A stretch of DNA of 64,000 nt from Trichoplax adhaerens (GCF_000150275.1 NW_002060949.1:3292449-3356448), one strand, 5' to 3'. Positions 1 to 14,507 are shown, numbered from the stretch's first letter. The notes: a model not told the origin generated them from the letters alone. Numbers and translations: made by a program.

Positions 1-403
1 CAGAACAAAGTGCGGTAGAAATGTTAATTTAATACTAATGGAGCCACATCATTGGCTACTATTATTGCGATAATCTTATTAATATTAAAAGAGGAGTTCT
101 AGCATGGTACATTGCTCAATTTTAAACTACTGTAAATACAGATCATGTAATTAGTTATCAGGATATTATAGCAGCCTATAGGTTAAATGTGCACAGGTTA
201 CAACTAATATAAAATTAGTTTCAGTTCATTTGATATCAAATATTGTATGGCTAGGTGCTGTTAAAATTACGCAATTGAGTACACTATGAAAGCTAATATA
301 TGCTAGGAGGGTTACAAGGCAATTGGAGCACGAAAAATATCGCAATTATGTATTTGATCTCAATACCCGAGTTTAGATATGATATTCTAGCATATTCTCC
401 TAC
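1..403 (-). other. intron 2 of channel gene A (partial)
   Basis: AT-rich sequence after the exon 2 donor of channel gene A. No PWG.CG-type exon 3 is visible, so the exon lies beyond the window edge. In genes B, C and D the same intron is about 370-730 bp, so a missing exon here is expected. Confidence 0.6.
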
Positions 404-1605
404 CTCATTATATTTTAAACGAACATAAGCATGATACCCTGGTGGTATTGCAACTCCTTGAGCCTCAATATCGGCTGGCTCATCAGGCTCGTGAATACGA
501 AACTTTATCCCAACATCTGGCTCTGGATTCATTGTTGTATATTGATCGGCCTCAACATTGAAAGCCAGACGTAGACCATGAGATCTGCCAATTCGTTTCT
601 GATATAATGCTTCATTATCAGCCGATTCTAAATGATTAATATCGGTCAGTTATCTAGTAATTTATTGGTTACTGATTAAGCAATGGGTAAGATATTGTTA
701 ACTTCGTAAATAAGGGGAATTTAACACCTCGATATGCTTGAATTTTTGGCCTAGCTATACAGTACAATGAAATTAAGACTTTCTAGTATCATAGTAGATA
801 TGATCCAAAACGTAGAAATACCGTAGATTGACGGATTAATTAAGTTACAAACTAATCTGCTAACAATTTTACGAAATCAAAGTATATTTTTCTGATTAAT
901 AAAGAAAGGTGCAGTGATAGATTACTTACGTCCATTAAAAAGGAAGCAGTTGCCATATTTTGTATAAGTTAGAGTAAAGTTTTCAGCAGAACATGAATGA
1001 GGTTGATTATCCCAGTTACAATATCGAATCAAAATTTGGCGCTGTATGCCAACCTTTGATAATAAATCTAAATCATCGTTAGTATTGCGAGAATAATTGA
1101 CGAGGTCGTTTCTGAAACTAAATTCACTCCTTTTAGATGGTGCTTGTGGTGCATTCATTAAGCGCAACAAATATTGTAGACGATAATGATTGCTTTCATT
1201 AATAGTAGAATTACGAAATCGATTAAAGTTACAAATAGTAACGGTAGGAAATCGTATCCGCGGTGGTATCTCATTTTTAATGACAATTTTAGTTGGATTA
1301 CTGATTAAATAGATCATTCGATCGGCGCATTGAATAATGCAAATTGTAGCCATAGCAAGAGTAAGAAATACCCAACTTAAACGACGTAGTTTTGGGGTCT
1401 CATCATCAAAGACGTGACTAATACCATGGCATGATGTCCTTTTAGCAAAATCTTCTTCATGCTGATATGAAATATTGAGTGAGCTCTGTCGCTGTGAGAA
1501 AAAATCACTATCTTGTGATTGATCTTTCGTGCTTGTCGTAATAGTAGTTATTGTACTAAAATCAACACTTGGCTTTCGTGGCCTTTGCTGGAAATTTCTA
1601 TCCAT
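404..1605 (-). CDS. DEG/ENaC (ASIC-like) channel gene A, 5' part
   Basis: Subunit of an amiloride-sensitive/degenerin cation channel of the plasma membrane; only the first two coding exons are in the window. Exon 1 is 930..1605 (ATG at 1605, donor GTAAGT) and exon 2 is 404..627 (phase 1 join, donor GTAGGA). The 299 codons seen contain an unusually long Ser/Thr-rich cytosolic N-terminus (about 57 residues), the His-Gly gating motif (H60-G61), TM1 at about 76-97, the family signature FPTVTICNFN (119-128), the YGNCF.FN palm motif at the exon 1 end, and the SHGLRLAFNV and DVGIKFRIH extracellular segments in exon 2. The exon border matches channel genes B, C and D exactly. The remaining exons (knuckle, TM2) must lie left of position 1. 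It resembles gene B most (RPRK.S N-terminus, FP.VTICNFN). Ligand and ion selectivity cannot be told from this part. Confidence 0.9.
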
Positions 1606-3999
1606 ACTCTTCTGTCTAATTTCGTTTTTCTTTATTAATATTTATATTTTCTTCTCAGTTCTATTTATTTTATACCGGTATTTTATGCTATAGCTACGGG
1701 GGTTGAAATAAGTGAAGCGCTTGTGGGTTCTAATTGGAAATGAAATAAAATCGATATCTTCAATCGACGAAAGAGAATTAAAGGTATTACGGAGCTGGCA
1801 GGATTGATAAAGTCGAATCTTAATTTCTTGATTAAAAGCGACTAGAATAGAGGATAAATGTTGCCAAGGAAGGTTAAGAATAACGACGATATCAAGGTAT
1901 GATGAAGATTTTCAATTGATAGACGATGACAGAAGATTTAAGGCTGATCTTGATTAATGCTACAGAGGATCAATAGAGAATATAATTTCCTTTTTCAAAC
2001 TATTATTTACTGAATGGTATTAGTGTGTAGAGTAGAGAATAAATTTTCTAGTTCCGATTAAAAACGATGGTTAAAATGGATATCGCTAATTGACAGAAAA
2101 TAGAGCGATTAAGATGGTTGCTTCCAAATGTTGGATACAGTCAGTTTTGAGACTTGATAGGCTTTGGCGGTTGAATAAAATGATAAGCTTTGTCAATTAA
2201 GATTAAAAATGATGATATCAAGTTTTAAACCCAGATTTTTAGTCGATGAAGGGGATGGATGGATTACTGGAGGGTGGATCAATGCTAGATAAAATGGTTT
2301 AAAACGGTGTCTTCGTAACGCTCTTTCATATGCTGCAAAGTAACAGGAATAAAAACTGAGGCTAAATTTACCGCTTTAAAGTTAAAGATGAGAATGGCAG
2401 TATGTGGAAGAAAGGCTTATATTAAAATCCTTCGATTATGACTGTATAATCTTGACTATTGCAAAGCAATAGCTATTATAAAGATAAGATTTGCCAACTT
2501 AGATCGAAAATGATATATCAGGATAAGGAATTGATGAAAGGTTGAAGTACAATATTTTTCAACCAAGGAATTTTGTTAGCGAACAAAAATTAGAAGTAAG
2601 CTGGTATTTCAAAATGTTGAAGGCAGTTATAGATAGCTTGAAAGAAAGTAACCATCATGATGATTCAATTTATCTGCAGGATTGATGGTATTTTGTCAAT
2701 ATAATCACTATAAAACTATCGTTAAATCGTCAAAGAATTGACAGTTACTGGTACTAAGTTAAATTTCTTGACAGACAAAACGATTATTTCCTTGATCAAA
2801 TGGAAAAATTGTTTATCTATTAGAGAGCTTCGATCTTGATTAAAATGAATTTTATCGTTGTTCAAGGCCTCATATCCATGAAATCAAGATTTCTAGAATC
2901 GTAAATATATAAGTAATCAATCAATTGAATTTTAATACCTATCAAAAATTACAACTAGGAAAGATATTGTATCATCTATGTTTGATAATTTTCTAGGGAG
3001 ACTATCAGTGAATTATGATCTTAATATCAAGATTTAATATGGTAAGGTAACATGAGATCATTTGTTATAGCTTCTGATAGATTTGAACTAAATGTTTGTA
3101 AAATGAAGATTAATTACAGTCAGATAGAATAAGAGGATATTTTCTTGAATAACATTGATTAATTGATTGATGAAATACCACAAGTATTCTAGTGATTGTT
3201 GAAATAAATATCATCAGCTAAATTTTATAACGCATTACGGTACGACTTAAAAGACGGAAGCAATTCAGATTCATGCAAGACAAGCTGCTCATATTACCTA
3301 AATAAAATGATCAAGTGATTAATAACCAACAATATCGATATCCTTAGTCGTTTTATTTCTATTTCAAAATTTCATCATCATGACTGGTCAAAACAATGTC
3401 TACGACTAAGAATTCATTATTCAAGAAGGGACAATGCCCCGTCTTAATATCAAATTAAGTGGTATGATTTTCACTATGATGCAAGGAAAAAAATTTGTTT
3501 ATTTTGTGCCCACATGTTGATTAAGATATGTTACCAGAAATATAGAGGGATAGCAATTGATTACGTTTCGTCTGCCGTAGATATAAAAATCCACCAATAT
3601 CGATAACCATCTGGTGTTATTGATATAATTGGATTCTTAATTATATTTTTTATGCGTCATCACATATCCAATTCGAATTCTATCATCGGCTTTCATAGCA
3701 ATCAATCCATTCATGTTTACATATTTATTCTCCATAGAGCGTTCCTCCCACTTAGCTTACTGCTATTTCCGTCTGGATAGCGGCCTAGTTAGAGTAGTTG
3801 GGTATGGAGTACGGTATAGAAAATTCGCTTAGAATTGGTTTATATCTTGGCTGAATTATATCTTAACTTACCAATAAATTCATATTATGAATCTTATCTA
3901 ACAAAACTAGATAGGCTGACTAGATAAGAAAACAATAATCGGCGTTGATTGGTAATAAAAGTAATGAATTTTAACCACATGTTATCATCACGTTGTAAT

Positions 4000-4170
4000 T
4001 AGGTGTTGGCATCCGGGGTCAATTCTTTTCGATCAGTTATATTTGTTGTAATAGATAAGTCATTTGATGTTGTTGTCACCCTGAGTAGGTGTTTGCATCC
4101 GAGGTCAATTTGTTTTGATCAGTTTTACTCGGCTACAATTGAGAGTTTGAGCGTGGTAGATAGTAAATTT
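4000..4170. repeat. 86-bp tandem duplication plus a dispersed third copy
   Basis: The sequence starting TAGGTGTTGGCATCCG at about 4000 recurs at about 4085 with few changes (shared core GGTCAATT...GATCAGTT). A third, more diverged copy lies at about 4575-4620 (ACATCCGGAGTCAATC...GATCAGTTCG). No coding potential is evident; one open frame crosses the two copies by chance. Confidence 0.6.
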
Positions 4171-7100
4171 AACTATAATTCTACAGCTTAAGCATGTATA
4201 ATAAATAGTCAATATAGAATAAACTTATTCCGTTCTAAAATCGATTTTGATATTATATATCTTATCTAGCCAAGTCAAGCAGGTTAGATTAGAGACAATC
4301 GCTCACAATCGTATCTTATTATCATTGCTTTGTTATTAGATGTTAGATACTTAGCGTCAACTAATCATGATCAATTATCAATTAATATAAAATTAAGATA
4401 GAATGTCTATGTTTTAAAATTGGCTCTGATTAATTTTTTAACCGTTTCATTGCCCGCTCCGATTTTATGCTTTCTTATCCTATCTGAGTAACTAGAATAA
4501 ACAGGCTAGATAGGAAGTTTCATACACTGATTAAAATTGGAAACTATCGATTATCAATTGAATTTTATCATCAAATTTCAGTGTACATCCGGAGTCAATC
4601 TATCTTGATCAGTTCGTACACGCCATTAAGAATAGTGTTTTAGGCGTATGCTCTGACATACACTCTGTAAAACTTTAGGACTACAGTAGTTAGGAGAATA
4701 ATTGAACTTATTTGTTTGTTGTAGTCATTACTTTTTAATTAGGCAATTAGGCATAGCACTTAAGATTAATTTATTTTGATTATATATATCAACTGGAACC
4801 TTTTAGGTCGAGATTGCAGACTATAAATTTATTTAAAATATCCGGACTTTCACTACTGGTCCTTTTAAAATAGTCTTAGCCTAATTCTATCTTCGATTTC
4901 AGCTATCTTTCTGCACTATGAACTTTACTATGACCATTGCATCTGATTTCATGTCAGCGGTACACCACAATTAATTATTAATGACTCTATACAGTACTGT
5001 CAAATAAATAATCGTAATTTAGTCGAATTTAAAATTCAGCACAAGAAGCAGATCTGGTAAGCAATTATTATTTAATACTACCTCAACAATATATCCAAGT
5101 GGTATAAGGCTTGAGCTGTATTAATTTATCCAATTCATTCTATTTACTGTCAATGATGTAACGCTTCATCATCTATTTATTCATGTCTGCTATAATACAT
5201 ACTGATAAGTTGGAAGAGTGATTTAGTTTTCCCTGGAATGTAGGCTGTAAATAGATTAACGTTTGCATTAATATTAGTTTAGACGTTAATAGCAACCAAA
5301 TTATAAGTAAACGAATATTAAAATTAACATTGTAGCTTTGTTTTCTCGTATCAGATTATTACTCTTGCAGTAACTTCAGCGAGAGAATCAGAACACTTGT
5401 ATATGACCATCTTATAGTTGAAGATATAAAATCTTCAATTATCTCTCCATTTAATTCGATAGATTGTATTTACTCTGAGGTAGCAGTATTAACGAAACTA
5501 TACCAGGTCTTATTCTAGTAATAAGTTACCAATAATTAATTAATAGATTAATTTAGAGAGCAGAGAAATATTTACTACTTTAGATCTTTTACAAGTTCAT
5601 TAAAATCTTCTTATACTGTAATTGCAAAGTTTGGATATCTGTATGATAATGGCACAGCAATCTAGTCTAAATAGTAGAATGCATGTTATCAGAATTAGCA
5701 CTCTATGCACTGGAGTAATTTCTCTAAAATCAATAGAAAATTTATTTCAGATCTCAATAATGAAACTATTCCGGCCTACAATTAGGACTATATTTATTGC
5801 TGCATTGTTATAGAAATAGTAGAAGATGACGAGTAATTATAGTTAAACGATTTTACAGTAGCAAAATTCCTAAATTTATAAGTTGAAACAATTTATATTC
5901 GCTACTAACTGTAATGAATGCAGATAAATACAGTTTATACATTCTGTATATTTTGATCAATTGAACTTAAAAGAAAGGCATCAGATAGGTGTAGTCGCAT
6001 ATTCTATATGTATTGATCACTTTAACGAAAATATCTATCAGTAAAATATGGTAGTCATATTATGAACTATTTTCATCCTACTGTTTGTCTTATATTAAGT
6101 ATAATATGATTGATAATGAATATTGTTTTGAAAGCGAATGCAACAAGAACCAATTACTAGTGGTTGAAGTCTCGACAATATGGCATTTTACTCATATGAC
6201 AGGTTAGCTTTATTGATTGAGTGAGGGAATGTTAGAGGTGAAGGTTAGAAAAAAATCAAGGTTAGGTGTGGTATTTATTGATAGTGGAAATGAGTTAACA
6301 GATGGAGTCAAGGGTTTGAACTATTTGCCAACGAAAACATGTTTACAAAAGTTGAATAAAGGAGTCCGATATTACATTGGTTGCAATTCATTTTGAATTC
6401 ATAAAATTTAAGCTTTAAAATATTTAAGACAAAATATTATTAATAATTTTTTGTCGCAATAGTTGATATTAAAATAAAAATATAGTACTGTTGTGATAAA
6501 TTTGATCAGCGACTATAATCACTTTTAAAAGATTTGCATGTCAGAAGTGGCATGCTGATAAAAGCTAGATTCTAATGTAAGAGTCGTAAATATCTTATTT
6601 CCAATCCTCTTTATTAAAGCTTGATATTAAAACTAGACCTTACTATTTAGAACTTTATTTAGCGTGCTGTATTCCACTACGATTGGATCATACGTTTAAT
6701 CTGACGGTACTTCTGCTATTTACATATTTATCGTTAATTAATTATTGTTGGTACGAATAAGCTGAAGGTTAAAATAATTCATTTGTTCAGACTTCAGAAT
6801 AAATTGATACTACTATCATACATTTAAAAGATATGACCCTGCTCTCTTCTAATAACAATTGATGGATAAAATAGGAGGAATTTAGGTATATTAAATATCG
6901 AGATTTGCTCTCTATAAGATTAGCTGCCTGCTGTCATCTATTGTGACCTAGATGAAACGTTCATAGTAGCTGATTATGAAATAAGTTTAATAAATAAAAC
7001 TCAAATTGATACTAGTCACATCGTGTTCGATATTTAATTCAGGCATGTTTTTAATACCGCGATTGACCGATAAAGGCCAGTTTTTCCCCTAATAATATAT

Positions 7101-8821
7101 ATCTTACACGAATAATTTATTCATAATTGCACCTACATTTAATAAGCTGAAGTATACGTAATTTTTAGTATATAATAAAATTTAAATATGATATTAGTTT
7201 GCATAGATAATCTGTAACATTTACTATTCTCATCATAGGTGGGTACATAAGGCTAATTTCTTCCTATAATAAATTTCTCACTTGGGTGAGATACTCATAA
7301 TAACAATTGCGGTCAATAACCTGCTTAAGCAGTATTTACAATTTGTAATGGCTTGCATCTAAATAGAATTTAAATTTTACATGAAGTTGCGTACTGTCAA
7401 ATCTAATCCTGTATTGTAGAAAATAATCAGTTTAATTTTATTTGTAATGTCATTTATATACTTTTTTCATGTAACATCTCGATTTATTAAATGCCCAGAT
7501 ACGATTAAGAGCTTTTTATATCGTCAAACACATACACTATACTATAATATGCAATTTTGCTTAAGAAAATACAGTAATTCGAATTGAAAATTTACAGGAA
7601 TTCAATACAATCTTACATATATCCAGTGTGAATATTTAAGCTCAATTTTAAGCCTTTCTTTACACTTTAGTAAGATAGCAGTAGTCTCGTTCACTATAGT
7701 TTCTTAATAGTAGGGTGGATAAAATAGCGGCAGCAAGTACTGTATATTCATGATATAAGATAAGATTTAATTGTACCGTATCTTACACATTCGAATGCCA
7801 TAACAGTATGCATAAAAGCAAACCTTCTTACAAAGATCTTTTAAGATTTCACTCCTCATTTTTATTGTTATGAGCTTTACCCTATATGAAATGTAGCTTA
7901 CAATAGCATGATTATACTACACCCTTTACAAACCTGTACCAGTTTAATTCTGACGTTATTAATTTACTTTTTTCGTATAACCTATTAACTATTTGTATTT
8001 GTTGAATGTATATGTTATGTATACTAAATATATATATATGGATTTTGTATAGCATAATTAATATGAGTATTTATCCATCTTATATTACAGCTCATGTCTA
8101 CCGTTAGTAAATTTGCTTAATTCATGTTAAGCGCCATGCATATACGCAACGTATAATATAATAACTATAAAGAATGATCAGTGTCTTACAATAGGATTAG
8201 CTAATGTTAGGGTTAGCCTTAGCTATGATTCAACTCTAGCATTAGTTTGTATGCTCATTTTACCCTAAATATCCGAATATAGAATGGCAAAAGCAATAAG
8301 AAACAAGACTATCATTAAGATATAATTTAATAATAATTTTCGGTATCTTACATAACCATAATAGCGATAACACAATAGTAAAACTAAAATTACGACATTA
8401 AAACTATTTAACTCCACCTGCTTGAACTACCAGGATATATTGAATATTATTTTGATCTAAATATCAAGGGCATATTATAAGTTAATCTAATTAGAGAAAT
8501 TAGAATTTAATTCTATTTATCGACATATGACCAATGCTGTAGATTAACAAGTCTTTCTGGTTAGAAATCTTTGAAACAATATGGATTAGCTTGATGGGTA
8601 GTATCAAAAGTGTAGCTCAAATAGGATATATTATCTTATTTTTGAAAATTAAAATACCTAATTATGATATCATAGCTAATTACATAAATGGTCAATGAGA
8701 ACATATCATTTATTATCACATTTAATTTTATTATAGTTTATCCATTAGTGAAATTGACTTCCAGGACAACTCCAACGCAGTTACGCATATTAGAACTACC
8801 TTACTGCTGTAAATCATATGA

Positions 8822-8827
8822 TTTATT
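8822..8827 (-). promoter_or_regulatory. putative polyadenylation signal of channel gene B
   Basis: AATAAA on the minus strand, about 55 bp after the gene B stop codon, at a normal distance for a cleavage signal. The sequence is AT-rich, so a chance match is possible. Confidence 0.45.
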
Positions 8828-8880
8828 GAATAGTAAATATTACCGATGATAATCTAAACATCGAACTACGTAGCTAGACC

Positions 8881-11800
8881 CTAGTCAATACTGGATGGAC
8901 TAATTCGAATATTTGCGAGATGTTCACTGTTAGACCTTCTAAACTTAGACTTTATTCCGTTTGATCTTACATTATGTGATGAAATGCTTTCATTGACTTT
9001 AAAATTATGGACATTAGTGGATAAATTACCACGAACAGATGTTGATGAAGCCATTGATTCGGGGCGCCTTTTTTCTCGTATACTTTGCATTCGTCGGCTA
9101 ATTTCACGTTTGCTTCTTTTCGTTTGTTGAAAGCATTTATCATAGATGTATTCAAAAAATTCGAACATGGTAAGGAAACTACCGCCAACAAAAAGTCCTA
9201 ATTGACCACCAATATCACCTAATCAATGTAATTCAAAGAAGAGAAATAGGTTGATTAAAAAGTAGCCTTTATATCACTCTTTACATCTTAATAATATATC
9301 CATGTGATAGTAGTGACTTGTTATTTCTTAGGGATAATTACTTAGAAATGCCACAAATCCGCTAGCCTGTTTTTGGATTGTCTTAAATAGGTATAAGTCC
9401 TTATAATAGACATCAAGGAAAGCAAAATTTTCGCTAGAATAAGTAAAAATAACGGTTATGTTGATAAATAATTCTAGTATCATATAAATTGACTATAATT
9501 ATACAACGAAATCAAACAATGAAATTTTGTTTCATGAGTTTTAATTAATATTTTTATAGTAACTTCCTTCTGTAACGAACTGCATAATAATTCTAACGCG
9601 AAAATAGTTATGTTTATAATGAAGAAGTACGAGGTATCTCGATATGCATTAGTATTTGCACTACACATTATATTTTGATTTTATCAAGCGATGTAAGACT
9701 AAATTAAACTTGTTAATCACACTTGAACAAAGATAGGAATTTCTGAGTAACCATCTAAGCTAGAGGTATATTGACTATAGTAAATGCCGCAGTAGTAATA
9801 ATCTCCTTGAAAAAATGCAAGGATTTTAATATGTAAATATTAATGCTAACATAAAACGTTGCCGATATACATTATGTAAACGATAGAAGACCACAGTATA
9901 TGGTTATGAAACTAAAATAAATTTGTTGACACCACTAGAGTAGCGAATAATTTTATGGAAAGGTACAGGTATTTTAATACGTAATTATTAAAATTGTTAT
10001 CATATATTAGAAAATATTCTACATCCGATTTTGTCAGACATTATTTTATTACAAAATTCAGATGAACTGATTAACAACATTATGTTTGAGAAAGGATTTT
10101 AAGGAGTTTATATTTGCTTTGATACCGTATGAATTCCAATTTGGACATTGTCAGATTTAGGCGTTGATTTCTTGCATTTTCAATTATTTTAGTCACATTG
10201 TATTGATCGCTAATGTCGTTAACCACAACTTGGGAAGGGATTAACGCATACGACACTTCGACGTTGTATTCTGTTTGCACGCAAGCTACAGGACATACAT
10301 TTGTATTGATACCGACACTAACTGGATTAGAGCTACCTATGAAGGAAAAGCGCTTCTTTTAATTTACTAACAATGAAGTAATAGAGATAGTTCAATATTT
10401 TCTTATCTGGGCAAAATAGCATATTATCGAATAGATAAACCTACTCATAAGTGGTAAAACGCATTCAAGCATTATTTCAGGTGAACATGGAGTTAAATTT
10501 CCTTTAATTTAGAGAGGGTGAGATCGGAAAAACAATAATTAAGATATCTGAGATATTTTTGTTTAAACGAAATACTCTTATTATACATTATTATTATTAT
10601 GAAATTTGCACATATTTTCGTATTTTAGTCTAACTTATTAATATCTATTCTTAGAGTGAAATCTGATAACAAACGCCTATCAATTATCAATGTACGTTCT
10701 AGCAAATATTTTCATGTAATGTCTAGCAAATAGCATTATATAATATCTAGTTAATAGCATTATATAATATCTGGTAAATAGCTTTATATAATACTATTTA
10801 TTCTAGTATTATCATACGTCTATTATCTCTCGTTTAAGCTTAATAATGTACATCAAAACATATCACTGCAGTCACTATAGCTTGTTATTACTGTAAATAG
10901 TATTTAGCACTATCCTTGCTTATCCTGTAAGGCTTTGGTTGAGCTATAAATATAGTCGGCATGTAAAATTGAAAATACGGTAAAACTATTATGATTTAGT
11001 ACTTTAAATTGGCTTGTTTAGGACTTACTAGCATGGTGTGGCTCAACGCATCCGCATCTTTGCAATATGAAATCAATTTCTTTTTCTCTCCTGCATGATG
11101 ACACCGAATAATGATCGAAATACTTGAGCTTTTGTGAACCACATTGACCCCATGGTTTTGGTAGGCCTTCAATAACCTTATTTAATTGAAGATAAATCTT
11201 CATTGTCACTGATATGATTACAATTATTCAATTATTATTACGATTCATTTGCAGTTAAAATGTAAACTTTATCGCAATATTCAGTTCTTATAATTTACTT
11301 TCACACTCCAGATATTAATTCAATTTTATAACTATAACTTGATATCTGCACCGAATGGTAATTAAAGATTATATTGTCTTTTGAGGGTCATTCGGTAATT
11401 GATATTAGGTAAGTATTGATTATAGTAACTTTTATATTGTGATTGCACCGCAAGCAGGTACGACTAGTTATGTAAGGTAAAATCAACCTACAAGTACAGT
11501 ACACTCGTACTAAAATATAAATTACTACCAATCAATGTAAGTATCTCAACGATGATTTTAGAGAATAATATGATGTTTTTAGGTTTTTAAATACTAAATA
11601 ATCATTAACGTGTGATAAATCTAGCATAGGAATATTAAATAGGACTATCAATTGTGATAACGATATTTATACAGTATTGAAAAACTATAAATCCTTAGCG
11701 ATTCATGATTGTAAACTATCGGTATTAACTCAGAAATTATTGCATGGAATTACAGATTGAAATAGCTGTACTTTAGATTAATTATCAGTCATAAGATATT

Positions 11801-13798
11801 CTTTTGCATATAGATTACGGCTAATATCCAATAAAGAAGAAAAAGTATCAGTATGCTAATACTTGTCCACAATTTGATCACTGATGTATGCTATTAACTT
11901 ACATCAGCTCCAGGTATGCTGGCATAGGCATGCATACCAGGTGGTATGGACATTCCTTCAGCATCCATTTCAGGTAAATCAGCTGTAGAATGGACGGCAA
12001 ATCGTATTCCTGCATCTGGTGAACCATACGATAATTTTCCAGAGTATTTATATTGTTCAATATTCAAAACTAAACGTAGTCCGTGTGCAGAGCCTTTCCC
12101 ACGCTGAGATAACATACCTTCTTTTTTCGCACCTATTGATACATTAGAAAAGAATCGCTCATTACTTAAGGACCAATATGCATCTAAAGACAACGATTTT
12201 AACTGCTAATGTTATCATTATGACTGGGATGAAAATAGAGTTTTGTGGAGTTTATTAAGCTCTACGTTATAGCTGCTAAAGATGTTAAAATAGCATAGGC
12301 AGGCATCTGCTAATAAACTTATGCACAGCTGTAATACTGTTATCAAATTGGCCTTAGCATCACGATATTGCCATAGGAGTAGGCTATTACAGTTTTATAT
12401 TCTAAAAGGATGTTATACTGTAGGTAAAGAATAACTTACGAAAAGTTTTCGTATTATTAGAGATTACAGCTTTACTTGTTAATTCGTATGACAGCAAAAA
12501 TTATAATTACTGTATATGGAAAATTGATTATGAAATCGAGTTAAAATTGAGGAAATCTTATTCTATTCATTTTTTTATGTAGTGCCACTGTCATTCTCGT
12601 CTAAAAAATGGCGACTTACTAATCACTAAACAAAATAGCCATAAAGATGTTCGCGATATTAATAATATGGAACAATAGTCCAAAGCAATTTTCTCATGGC
12701 ATTATACGACTTATCATACGAGTATGCAAACGTATTATAGGCGAATATCTTAATAATTTCGGAAGTGATAATAGGGAGTAAGTCAAAATTAGCCTTACAG
12801 GTGGTATTTGCAAATAGTTTTCATAATCTTTAAGGCGTAGCATGTATATGGATTAGGGTAGGAAGATGTGAAGTTTTAAAAAAGAGTGTGTGTACTGAAA
12901 ATAAAAATTAAAAAGAAGCTTACAAGCTCTGCGTTCTAGAAAATATATAAAATGAACAGTTATCAACAACTCATCATCCATAGACTTGATCATCGATAGT
13001 AGATCAATAATTTCATCTTAAAAGTATTATCGACGTGTTCTTTAAAGCCACTTTACACTATAACATCTTTGTTACATTAATCGTCGTAATTTTCTGTCTA
13101 TCTAATTAAACTACTTCTATCAATCTTTACTGTCCTATAGAGGAATACATCTATAATATACATGCATCTAATGAGGAATGCTATGCTGTAAAAATAGATA
13201 TCTAAAACAGTATTTCAGTTTTCTGACCTGAATTAAAGGTATAACAATTGCCGTAAATGGTAAAAATGGTTGTAAAATTTTCTGGACCACAAACTTGATC
13301 ATCCCATAAACAAGAGACAATTATATCATTTTTACGATGGCCTAAATCTTGCGTTAAATTTTGTAAATGGAAATCAACTCCTGTTTTATTACGGAAATAG
13401 CTTGTTGCTAATTCCAGGTCTTTCTTGTTGATAGCTCCTTTTCGATGATAGATTCTAAGAAATGTCTGCAAGTGTCGATTATCTTCTTCCGATAATGCTG
13501 TTTTGGTAAGCTGATTAAAGTTGCAGATGGTTACTGCTGGGAATATTAAGCTATCTTGGTGTATAATTTCGATATCAATATTCGTTGGAAAGGATAAAAC
13601 ATACTGCAATAATTGGATACTGCCAATCATGCAACCAACACTAGCTGCTAACGTTACTATCGACCACAAATAACGACGTACTTTGGGAACGTCTTGATCG
13701 ACAATATGTCCAAGCCCATGGCAAGTTGTTCTTTCGGCAAATTTCTTTTCCAAGTTGATCGATTTTGATCTTGGCCTTTGCCAAGGATGAGTATCCAT
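8881..13798 (-). CDS. DEG/ENaC (ASIC-like) channel gene B, complete
   Basis: Plasma-membrane cation channel subunit. Seven coding exons join in frame: 13228..13798, 11903..12132, 11029..11176, 10445..10501, 10126..10336, 9342..9433, 8881..9218, all with GT-AG borders; 1647 nt, 548 aa. Features in order: cytosolic N-terminus with H27-G28 gating motif, TM1 about 43-66, FPAVTICNFN (86-95), YGNCYTFNSG, AHGLRLVLNIEQ, PDAGIRFAVH, PWGQCG (exon 3), the Cys-rich segment ending CPVAC, the ENFAFLDVYYKDL strand, and TM2 at about 441-463 with selectivity filter G448-G-S450. The basic, Ser-rich cytosolic tail (about 85 residues) is longer than in gene D. Length is typical of ASIC/ENaC subunits. The His-His pair used in mammalian ASIC proton gating just after TM1 is absent (FPTNIDIEIIH here). 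Gating stimulus unknown. Confidence 0.92.
10718..10789. repeat. 24-bp tandem repeat, three copies, in gene B intron 3
   Basis: Three adjacent 24-bp units of the form AATATCTAGTTAATAGCATTATAT with one to four differences between units. They lie wholly inside the intron between exons 3 and 4 of channel gene B. Confidence 0.75.
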
Positions 13799-14489
13799 CG
13801 TTTAAGTAGACAGATTGTAAGAGCTGTACAGCAGTGTCGAAAGTTTGTAATCGTTAATATTTTATAGAGAAGAAGTGGTGATTCGATGAGATGATTTAAT
13901 CCTAACAATTTCCAGTTGTGCACTTTACAATCTACTTTCTAGTAGCGGTTACGGAAATGAATCGTTACTTGAATTATATTACTACCGACACGATCATTCT
14001 AGAATGAATCACTTCGGTCATTCCACAGCCGGATAAGAAAATATTGGTAATAAAAGAATGATTTTCCACTCTATACAATCAAGAAGAAATAGAAACTACT
14101 TCAAAGAGTGTTATATTATTACATAAAAAAATGGAAAGTCAATCTGCTATAAGTGCTTTATATGTTGATAGAGTAGAAGGAAAAGCTGAAGTGTTGGAAT
14201 ATAAATATAAAATACTCTCTTTCTATAGAATCAATCTTGAAATGGAAGGAAATCGATTACATAGAATTCTTCGTGTGAAAAGGATTATCGCATAGTAGTT
14301 AAAAAGGATTAGGTAAAGTGACAGCGACCCGTTGAACTTATCTCCACCGTAAACGAATTGAAAAGAAAAGCAATGCAAACGATATGCTGAGAATTTAAAG
14401 CAAAATCTTGCTATTTGAACTTGCTACACGCGTAAATATACTATAGAAGAATCAGTTAGTATGGACCAAAGGTAGCGTTCAGGCTGAAT

Positions 14490-14507
14490 GGGGGGTGGGG
14501 GGGGGGG
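14490..14507. repeat. G-run (one T interruption)
   Basis: Seventeen G and one T in 18 bases within strongly AT-rich flanks, on the plus strand. It could form a G-quadruplex, or it may be a length-polymorphic homopolymer. Confidence 0.7.

Larger units (their letters stand above)
1606..8880. other. 7.3-kb intergenic region between channel genes A and B
   Basis: No gene supported on either strand; the open frames are short (about 60 codons or less) and lack recognisable motifs or usable splice signals. It contains a small tandem duplication near 4000-4170 and diverged GATTAAAA-rich stretches upstream of gene A (about 1690-3300) that look like old repeats. The 5' control region of gene A and the 3' end of gene B must lie here. 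Confidence 0.5.

Noticed and set aside
12133-12193. Use of the upstream TTTAG acceptor for channel gene B exon 2 (adding about 20 residues)
   Set aside because: It keeps the frame, but the acceptor at 12133 gives exactly the same 16-residue spacing between the NSG and GLRL motifs as genes C and D, and has a better pyrimidine tract.
13657-13923. 88-codon minus-strand open frame overlapping channel gene B exon 1
   Set aside because: It is in another frame from the clear DEG/ENaC reading and has no motif.
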